Below, in pieces: positions 55,570-64,000 of a stretch of DNA of 64,000 nucleotides. Origin of the DNA: Shewanella litorisediminis (GTDB taxonomy: Bacteria > Pseudomonadota > Gammaproteobacteria > Enterobacterales > Shewanellaceae); assembly GCF_016834455.1 (NCBI RefSeq), contig NZ_CP069213.1, positions 3,449,501-3,513,500 on the forward strand, written 5' to 3'. Each line of letters starts with the position of its first letter. The stretch's first letter is position 1. The notes under the pieces were generated by a model. It was given only the letters and a program-made list of their open reading frames with translations, made no database searches and was not told where the DNA came from. The translations under genes were made by a program, and so were the position numbers.

Positions 55570-55914
55570 ATGTCACGCTGGCTGCCATTGGGCATCATCC
55601 TCACATCCATGTTTCAGCAGGGAGAAGTGGCTGCTTCGGTTATCGAACTTGAGCATTATCAGGCCACACAGTTGGTCAGCTCAGGGCAGATATTGTCCCT
55701 CGATGCCACCCTGCAGCGGGTTGCCGTGCATTGCCAGGGTGAACTCCTTGATGCCCACCTGTTTCAAGAGGGTGACAAGTGGCGCTACGATTTGCAGTTT
55801 GGTCTCCAACGTGGTCAGATGATCCATCTGAGCGTAGATGCCGCCAGCGGTGAGCTCACCCCTGATTCCACTTTGCCGGACGAATGCAAAAACCATGAAA
55901 CTGCTACTCGTTGA
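55570..55914 (+). CDS. Small periplasmic PepSY-like protein
   Basis: A 114-residue protein with a signal peptide (MSRWLPLGIILTSMFQQGEVAA). The mature part (residues 27-90) has the two-helix/strand pattern of single PepSY domains: ALxRV-like segments ATLQRVAVHCQGELLDAHLFQEGDKWRYDLQFG and IHLSVDAASGEL. PepSY proteins often sit beside sensor kinases and modulate them. The reading frame overlaps the response regulator start by 20 nt, so both are translated from one transcript. Homology is inferred from pattern; I could not run a profile search. Confidence 0.7.
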   Translation: MSRWLPLGIILTSMFQQGEVAASVIELEHYQATQLVSSGQILSLDATLQRVAVHCQGELLDAHLFQEGDKWRYDLQFGLQRGQMIHLSVDAASGELTPDSTLPDECKNHETATR

Positions 55915-56569
55915 AGACAATGCGATGCTGGTCAAAGAGCTGCAAAAACAGCTCAAACAGGCCGGTTTTGTCACCGATGTGACCGATAAGGTCGTTGACG
56001 CCGATTACCTCATCAAAGAAACCCAATACGACTGCGTGATTTTGGACATAGGCCTTCCCGATGGCAATGGACTGACACTGCTGGAGAAGTGGCGTACCGA
56101 GGGCATACACACCCCCGTGATTATGCTCACCGCCCGCAGCCAATGGCATGAAAAGGTGGAAGGTTTTAACGCCGGCGCCGATGACTACCTTGGCAAACCT
56201 TTCCACGCCCAGGAGCTGCTGGCCCGAATTCATGCCCTGATAAACCGTGCCCATGGCCGCCCTGCAAGCCCAGGCAAGCAACTCAGCTACGCCGGCGTGC
56301 TGCTGGATGAGTCACAGCAAACGGTGCAGGTTGGTGAGCAGGTCCATGAACTGACGGCCATGGAATTCAGACTGCTGAAGATTTTCCTGCTCTCGCCGAA
56401 AAAACTGCTGTCCAAAGCTCAGCTTACCGATAAGCTCTATCAGTTTGACGACGAGAAAGAGAGCAATGTGGTGGAGGTTTACGTGACCCACCTTCGTAAA
56501 AAACTGGGCAAGACCGCCATCGAAACCCGCCGCGGTCAGGGATATATCTTCCACGGCCTGGACGCATGA
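55895..56569 (+). CDS. OmpR-family response regulator
   Basis: The ATG at 55895 (MKLLLVEDNAMLVKELQ) is the correct start, giving 224 residues. The receiver domain has acidic residues VEDN near 7-9, phosphorylatable Asp 51 in CVILDIGLPDGNG, the switch Thr in IMLTARS and Lys in LGKPF. The C-terminal winged helix ends KLGKTAIETRRGQGYIF. It overlaps the PepSY gene by 20 nt upstream and the kinase gene by four (ATGA). PhoP/QseB-like by sequence pattern. Confidence 0.92.
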   Translation: MKLLLVEDNAMLVKELQKQLKQAGFVTDVTDKVVDADYLIKETQYDCVILDIGLPDGNGLTLLEKWRTEGIHTPVIMLTARSQWHEKVEGFNAGADDYLGKPFHAQELLARIHALINRAHGRPASPGKQLSYAGVLLDESQQTVQVGEQVHELTAMEFRLLKIFLLSPKKLLSKAQLTDKLYQFDDEKESNVVEVYVTHLRKKLGKTAIETRRGQGYIFHGLDA

Positions 56570-57903
56570 TCTCCATCCGGGCCAAGCTGAGCCTGTGGTT
56601 AACCGGTCTGGTGATAGTCAGCACTATCATCGGACTGTTTTTGTTTGAGTCCATGCTCAGACAGGCCTTTCACGACTCCATCATCAACCGCCTCGAAGAA
56701 GACCTTGAGCACGTGATCCTCGCCACCCACATGCAGGATGGCGATATCGGTATTGACCCTTCCATGCTGTCCGGCTTTTATCGCCCTGCCTATTCGGGTC
56801 GTTACTACCAGTTAAACCTGCCCGATGAAGTCATTCGCTCGCGCTCTTTGTGGGATCAGCAACTGTCCATTATGCCCCTCGCCCCCAGCGAGACCCGGGT
56901 GTGGCAGGCCCGCGGCCCCAAAAACCACGACATGCAGCTGCTCAGTGTGGGGCTGAAATCCCAGAATGGCGAGATTCAGGCAACCCTTACCGTGGCGCAG
57001 GATTTGAGTATTGGCCGGCGGGTTTTCAGCGAGATTTACGGCACCAAGCTGATGGTCAATCTTGGCATGTTGCTGGCCATGATTACCGGCATTTTTTTGG
57101 TGCTGCGCCAGTCCTTCAAGCCACTGCGTAAAATCAAGGAAGCCCTGTCACGCTTAAGGGACGGCGATATTGACCGGCTGGCGCTGGACAGCATTCCGGC
57201 CGAGCTCCACCCTCTTGCGGCCACCTACAACGAACTGCTGGAATACACAGGCAAGCAAATCGCCCGCAGCCGCAATAACCTGGGTAACTTAAGCCATGGC
57301 CTGAAAACCCCCCTGGCGGTGATGCAGCAACAGGTGGAAACCCTGGGGCTCAGCGATCCCGAGATGGCAGAGGCCATGCAGCAGCAGCTGGAGCTCATCC
57401 GCAAGATGATTGAGCGCAAGCTCGCGGCAGCCCGGGTCACAGGTGACATGCTGCCTGCGGCGCAGATGCAGATCCCAAGGGATCTGGACAGCCTGACCAA
57501 CACCCTCAACAAGGTGCATCGCCACAAAGATATCCACTTCAGCATCGACATCGCCCGCGGTCTGCACCGGCTGCCCATTCACCGGGAAGACGGCATGGAA
57601 CTGATTGGCAACCTGCTCGATAACGCCTGTAAATGGGCTAAGGGAGAAGTCTCCCTGCGGCTTTACCCGCTGGATAATCGCCTCTGGCTCGATATCGAAG
57701 ATGATGGCCCCGGCGTTGCTGACGATGCATTGTCACAGCTCACTGAGCGCGGCAAACGTCTCGATGAAGCCGTAATGGGCCATGGCATTGGCCTGTCCAT
57801 CGTGAAAGAAATCTGTGAGCAGTATGAGCTGAAGTTGGATTTCAGTCGTGGAGGACGCCTTGGCGGACTCAAGGTCACCATAGGATTTGCGCTGACATCC
57901 TGA
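56566..57903 (+). CDS. Sensor histidine kinase, PhoQ/QseC-like
   Basis: A 445-residue kinase with two membrane helices (about 7-30 and 163-182), a periplasmic sensor of roughly 130 residues, a HAMP segment (about 183-235), and the H box NLSHGLKTPLAV with phosphorylated His 244. The catalytic ATPase domain has the N box NLLDNACKWA, G1 DDGPGV and G2 GHGIGLSIVK motifs. It pairs with the overlapping response regulator. Shewanella and Vibrio have PepSY-response regulator-kinase trios such as CarSR, which sense cations or envelope stress. The stimulus here is unknown. A terminator follows. Confidence 0.92.
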   Translation: MISIRAKLSLWLTGLVIVSTIIGLFLFESMLRQAFHDSIINRLEEDLEHVILATHMQDGDIGIDPSMLSGFYRPAYSGRYYQLNLPDEVIRSRSLWDQQLSIMPLAPSETRVWQARGPKNHDMQLLSVGLKSQNGEIQATLTVAQDLSIGRRVFSEIYGTKLMVNLGMLLAMITGIFLVLRQSFKPLRKIKEALSRLRDGDIDRLALDSIPAELHPLAATYNELLEYTGKQIARSRNNLGNLSHGLKTPLAVMQQQVETLGLSDPEMAEAMQQQLELIRKMIERKLAAARVTGDMLPAAQMQIPRDLDSLTNTLNKVHRHKDIHFSIDIARGLHRLPIHREDGMELIGNLLDNACKWAKGEVSLRLYPLDNRLWLDIEDDGPGVADDALSQLTERGKRLDEAVMGHGIGLSIVKEICEQYELKLDFSRGGRLGGLKVTIGFALTS

Positions 57904-57923
57904 TGGGTTGAAAGGATCACAAC

Positions 57924-57951
57924 AAAAATCCCGGCTAAGGCCGGGATTTTT
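57924..57951. terminator. Bidirectional terminator after the two-component operon
   Basis: Arms AAAAATCCCGGC and GCCGGGATTTTT with a 4-nt loop end in T runs on both strands. It also lies 28 bases past the stop of the converging DUF1338 gene. Confidence 0.92.
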
Positions 57952-57979
57952 ATGGCTGACGAAAGGCCGTTGAAGCCTG

Positions 57980-58777
57980 TCAGTTCACGTTGGTGCTTTC
58001 GAAAATTTTGTCGGCAGAGGCGGCCACAAAGCCTGTATACAGCTCGCCATCGGCCTTGGGATAACGCAGGGCAAACTCGTAGAAGCAGCTTGGCAACTCA
58101 ACGGTTTGGTCATCGAACGCCACCGGAATACGGTCGGCCATGGTGGATGACTGCTCAAGCAACTCAGCAGGCGAGCCTTTCACTTCACCGCCTGCGGCGT
58201 TCAGCACAAAGTCGCCCTGCTTAAGGGTGTCATTCACCTCAAGGATACTGGTGTAACCGGGCAGGTGATTAATCGACACGGTAAAGTGGTTGGCGCGGTA
58301 ACCGAAGGCCGCCACCCAGGCTGCGTACTCACTTTCGGCCAGCAACTTTTCATAAGTGGCAAAATCCACTTTCCAGTGGCGACCCGAGTAGAGGAAGTTT
58401 TCGGCCTTGGTCGCCGCCACGTCCACCTGCTCAACCATGTCTTTGACTATGGCCTGCAGTTCGTCGCTGAACTCTTCGACAAGGAGCTCAGAGATAAACA
58501 CCTTTGGCTGAGTGCTGTCGGGATGCTCGAAGTGCTTGGCCCGCAGCTTTTTCTTTTCAAAGTTGTAGTCGGCACAGGCGACATAGCCAAGCGTCTCAAA
58601 GTGCGCTGCCAGTACATCCAGATTCACCTTGGACAGGTTAAAGGTGCGCAGGGCAATATGGTCGTTGATGATGGCTTCGCCCTTGCCTAGCAGCTTGTGT
58701 ACCTTGGCAGCAGACGGGGTCATTTCGATATAGTCCTGCCAGAGGGCGGCAAACAAAGCATTTACGTCAGTGTGCAT
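57980..58777 (-). CDS. DUF1338 family protein (2-oxoadipate dioxygenase-like)
   Basis: A 265-residue protein starting MHTDVNALFAALWQDYIEMTPSAAKVHKLL. The metal-site region is NDHIALRTFNLSKV, and RANHFTVSINHLPGYTSI follows, with His residues in positions matching the vicinal-oxygen-chelate fold of DUF1338. A longer homologue (HglS/YdcJ) is a Fe-dependent 2-oxoadipate decarboxylase in lysine catabolism. This shorter form sits downstream of the ast genes in several Shewanella. A separate terminator precedes it, so it may also have its own promoter. The reaction is unproven. Confidence 0.82.
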   Translation of the reverse strand: MHTDVNALFAALWQDYIEMTPSAAKVHKLLGKGEAIINDHIALRTFNLSKVNLDVLAAHFETLGYVACADYNFEKKKLRAKHFEHPDSTQPKVFISELLVEEFSDELQAIVKDMVEQVDVAATKAENFLYSGRHWKVDFATYEKLLAESEYAAWVAAFGYRANHFTVSINHLPGYTSILEVNDTLKQGDFVLNAAGGEVKGSPAELLEQSSTMADRIPVAFDDQTVELPSCFYEFALRYPKADGELYTGFVAASADKIFESTNVN

Positions 58778-58886
58778 CTATCACTCCTAAACCTAATCAC
58801 AGCGGGCCCGTCTTGATATGAAGCCCAATGTGTCCGGTCTCCCGGATGTTCAGTACGTCAGTGGTTTCAACAAATACCGGTTTAAT

Positions 58887-58916
58887 AAAACGGCGTGCTC
58901 CCAAAGGAACACGCCG
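58887..58916 (-). terminator. Intrinsic terminator of astD
   Basis: Arms CGGCGTG (58891-58897) and CACGCCG (58910-58916) extend through weak pairs, with TTTTATT on the minus strand beyond. It lies just after the astD stop. Confidence 0.75.
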
Positions 58917-58923
58917 CTGTTCT

Positions 58924-60393
<1,470 letters not shown>

Positions 60394-61413
60394 CTATATT
60401 GCCAGTACCCGCACCTGCTCACCGTCACTGACCAGGAGGCCAGCGGCAAGCTCGGGGCTTAATATCACTTCATCTGAATCAGAGGAAACCACCAGCTCGG
60501 CCGAGGTTGCGCGGTAATCGGCAAGCTGGGTGTTGGAGAGAATAAAGCTGTCTTCTGAGGCCGGCATATCGCCGATACGTACCGTCAGCAAACGGCTTTC
60601 GCGCACGCCGCGGATATCCTGCAGATTACACTCCACCGTTGGGCCACCGTCGAATATGTCCACATAACCCCGGCAGCGGAATCCCTCGGCACGCAGCAAG
60701 CTAATGGCAGGACGGGTGTTGGTATGCACTTCGCCAATCACCTTCTGGGCTTCTTCGGGGAGCAAGCACACATAAACAGGGTTTCTGGGCATCATCTCGG
60801 CCATGAAGGCTTTTCGCCCCAGACCAGACAGATAGTCAGCTTCGACAAAATCGATCCCGAGGAAGTGCTTTTGCAGCCAGCCATAAAAGGGGGAATTACC
60901 CTTTTCATCGCTGACACCGCGCATTTCGGCAATCACGGTTTCACCGAAACGGCTTGGATGCTGAGCCAAAAACAGGAAACGACTGCGGGAGAGCATGCGA
61001 CCATTGTTGTCTTTGCGGTAATCTTCGCGCAAAAACAGGGTACAAAGCTCGGCGGCACCCGTGTAGTCGTGGCAGAGAGTCAGGGTTTCGACCTCATTGC
61101 GAACATGGATTTGCTCAGAGTGATACACCTCGGTGCCGAGGCGATAATGGTAAAATGCATCTTCCATACCTACGGCGGCCTCGAGCGCACAGGTTCCCAC
61201 CACTTGCTGGGTTTGTGTGTCTTCGAGCACCATCAGGTAGCCTTCATCATAAGGGGTTTCCACCACCTTTTGAAAAGAGGCCTCGGAGCGCGCTATCTTG
61301 CGGCGCAATAATTCTTCGTTAACCGGCAGTGACGTAAAACCGTGACCCGACTCCACCGCGATGCGGTACAGGGCATCAAAATCGCTGGCCCGGATTGGAC
61401 GAATGATTAACAT
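60394..61413 (-). CDS. astA: Arginine N-succinyltransferase
   Basis: A 339-residue enzyme (E. coli AstA is 344). Signatures are MLIIRPIRASDFDALYRIAVESGHGFTSLPVNE at the N-terminus and LCTLFLREDYRKDNNGRMLSRSRFLFLA near 130-160. The GNAT-like core leads to GYVDIFDGGPTVEC near 250. It transfers succinyl from succinyl-CoA to arginine, the first step of the AST pathway. It follows the aminotransferase gene by 162 bp and precedes astD by 9 nt. Shewanella characteristically carries astA and astD next to argD. Confidence 0.95.
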   Translation of the reverse strand: MLIIRPIRASDFDALYRIAVESGHGFTSLPVNEELLRRKIARSEASFQKVVETPYDEGYLMVLEDTQTQQVVGTCALEAAVGMEDAFYHYRLGTEVYHSEQIHVRNEVETLTLCHDYTGAAELCTLFLREDYRKDNNGRMLSRSRFLFLAQHPSRFGETVIAEMRGVSDEKGNSPFYGWLQKHFLGIDFVEADYLSGLGRKAFMAEMMPRNPVYVCLLPEEAQKVIGEVHTNTRPAISLLRAEGFRCRGYVDIFDGGPTVECNLQDIRGVRESRLLTVRIGDMPASEDSFILSNTQLADYRATSAELVVSSDSDEVILSPELAAGLLVSDGEQVRVLAI

Positions 61414-61545
61414 CTTAATATCTCCTCTCTGTCCTGCCAGCCGCTTTTTTAAGCGATTTTACCTTTCCGGCATGCAAGAATCCTCACCAAGCGAATCGGT
61501 GATGCAGCCATCGGAGGTTAGAAGCAGGACGTCGCTGGACTTTCA

Positions 61546-61568
61546 GGGGCGGCAGCCAATGCCGCCCC
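61546..61568. other. Hairpin between astC/argD and astA
   Basis: Arms GGGGCGGCA (61546-61554) and TGCCGCCCC (61560-61568) form a 9-bp stem with a 5-nt loop, just after the aminotransferase stop. No T-run follows on the minus strand, so it may be an mRNA-stabilising structure or weak attenuator rather than a full terminator. Confidence 0.55.
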
Positions 61569-61575
61569 CGGTTTA

Positions 61576-63102
<1,527 letters not shown>

Positions 63103-63993
63103 TCACATCAGCCGCCGCTGGATAAATTCGAGGATAAACTCCCTTGCTTCTCTGGCTTCCGGCAGTATCTCAAACAGCGGAAACACATGGGGCATGTGTG
63201 CCAGAAAATGTTGTTCCACCTCGGCTCCGGATTCTCGCAGGCGCAGCGCCATACGCTCCGAATCCTCCAAAAGCAATTCCCGGGTGCCCGCCAGCAACAG
63301 CATGGGTGGCATGCCATGCAAATCACCGTGCAGGGGGCTGGCTCTCACATCCATGGGGTTGGCGCCCTGAAGATAGGCGCCCCTGAGTCTGAGCAGGGAT
63401 TCGATGCTGAACAGGGGATCGTCGGCACTGAGCAGCCGTTCACTGTTACCTGTGATCCCAAGGTCCAACGCGGGGCTCAGCAGCACTGCGCAGCCGGGTA
63501 ATCTGAGCCCCTTCTCTTTAACCTGTAGCAACAGGGACATGGCCAGATTGCCACCGGCACTGTCGCCCATCACCACGAAGGGCCCGGACCAGCGCGACAG
63601 AAACCGCTCATATCCTTCAAGCACATCCTCCAGCGGCGCCGGAAACGGGTGCTCCGGTGCCAACCGATAGTCAGGGACATAAGCATCGGCATCCAGCTCA
63701 CGACATAAATCGGCGATGAAGCGACCATGGGCATTGGGGGTTTTAAAACAAAATCCCCCACCACGCACATAGAAGATGGCAATGCGGGGGGTTGGTGCCG
63801 CACCGGGCTCCAGGCGATAGTGGATTAAGCAGCTGTGTGACAGAGACAAATTTTCACTGACAAGCCCTTTGGGCCAGGCAAGATAGCGGCTGTCCAGCGC
63901 CAGCAGCCGCCTGCGAATATCTGCAAGTGACAAACGCGTGCCCCTGGCGTGCATACCGGGTTTGGCGATGTAAGAAAGCACACTGTTAAGCAC
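63103..63993 (-). CDS. HSL-type alpha/beta hydrolase (esterase)
   Basis: The 296-residue reading frame begins with GTG at 63991-63993, after AAAGG, and may extend past the right edge of the window. It has the hormone-sensitive-lipase oxyanion loop in the form YVRGGGF in place of HGGGF, the nucleophile elbow GDSAGGNLAM (catalytic Ser), an Asp in the LLLEDSE region and a His in MPHVFPLFE. These enzymes cleave short-chain esters. The replacement of the first His of HGGGF by Arg is unusual. It stands downstream of nothing obvious in the window and is read toward the ast region. Confidence 0.82.
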   Translation of the reverse strand: MLNSVLSYIAKPGMHARGTRLSLADIRRRLLALDSRYLAWPKGLVSENLSLSHSCLIHYRLEPGAAPTPRIAIFYVRGGGFCFKTPNAHGRFIADLCRELDADAYVPDYRLAPEHPFPAPLEDVLEGYERFLSRWSGPFVVMGDSAGGNLAMSLLLQVKEKGLRLPGCAVLLSPALDLGITGNSERLLSADDPLFSIESLLRLRGAYLQGANPMDVRASPLHGDLHGMPPMLLLAGTRELLLEDSERMALRLRESGAEVEQHFLAHMPHVFPLFEILPEAREAREFILEFIQRRLM

Positions 63994-64000
63994 CTTTGCC

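Overview
The window looks like a chromosomal segment of a Shewanella species. The basis is gene content and order: a CymA-type nap operon (napDAGHB), a full nqrABCDEF operon, an OmcA/MtrC-type multihaem lipoprotein, argP/argO, yheSTUV-prkB-crp, and an astC-astA-astD cluster close to crp. The backbone is GC-rich with short intergenic gaps and many clear intrinsic terminators. I see no tRNA, rRNA or CRISPR array.

Layout. 1-6.2 kb: the 5' part of a Na+/phosphate symporter, then a three-gene operon (ABC ATPase, FtsX-like permease, AttH/CrtC-like lipoprotein) and a small DUF3144 gene. 6.2-10.8 kb: an AT-rich accessory island holding a retron-like module. It has a structured non-coding leader, a reverse transcriptase split by an ISAs1-family insertion with a 10-bp target duplication, and a two-transmembrane effector-like gene broken by a +1 frameshift in a run of seven A. 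Hairpins and a diverged direct repeat follow. 10.8-25.7 kb: housekeeping and signalling genes (outer-membrane protein, rlmI, a nuclease with duplicated tail fragments, nitroreductase, two c-di-GMP proteins, mrcB, hrpB, thpR, a GNAT enzyme). 25.8-31.7 kb: nqrABCDEF on the minus strand. 32.6-37.5 kb: napDAGHB on the plus strand. 37.6-39.3 kb: divergent argP and argO. 39.8-41.9 kb: a surface cytochrome with nine CxxCH motifs. 42.2-48.7 kb: mltA, a Sua5-type tRNA enzyme, pirin, yheV, yheS and a TIGR02444 gene. 48.8-51.0 kb: a GMC oxidoreductase with a Tat partner, lying between yheS and yheT. 51.2-57.9 kb: yheT, yheU, prkB, a Sel1-repeat protein, crp, and a PepSY-regulator-kinase trio. 58-62.8 kb: arginine succinyltransferase catabolism genes plus a DUF1338 gene. 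The window ends in an HSL-type esterase.

How it fits together. Nqr supplies a sodium gradient from NADH oxidation, while the Nap system and surface cytochrome pass quinol electrons to nitrate or to extracellular acceptors. CRP, a known regulator of anaerobic respiration in Shewanella, is encoded here too. The ast genes degrade arginine and ArgP/ArgO control its export. The most notable find is the retron-like module: both protein genes carry inactivating lesions, yet each can be rebuilt exactly from the sequence.
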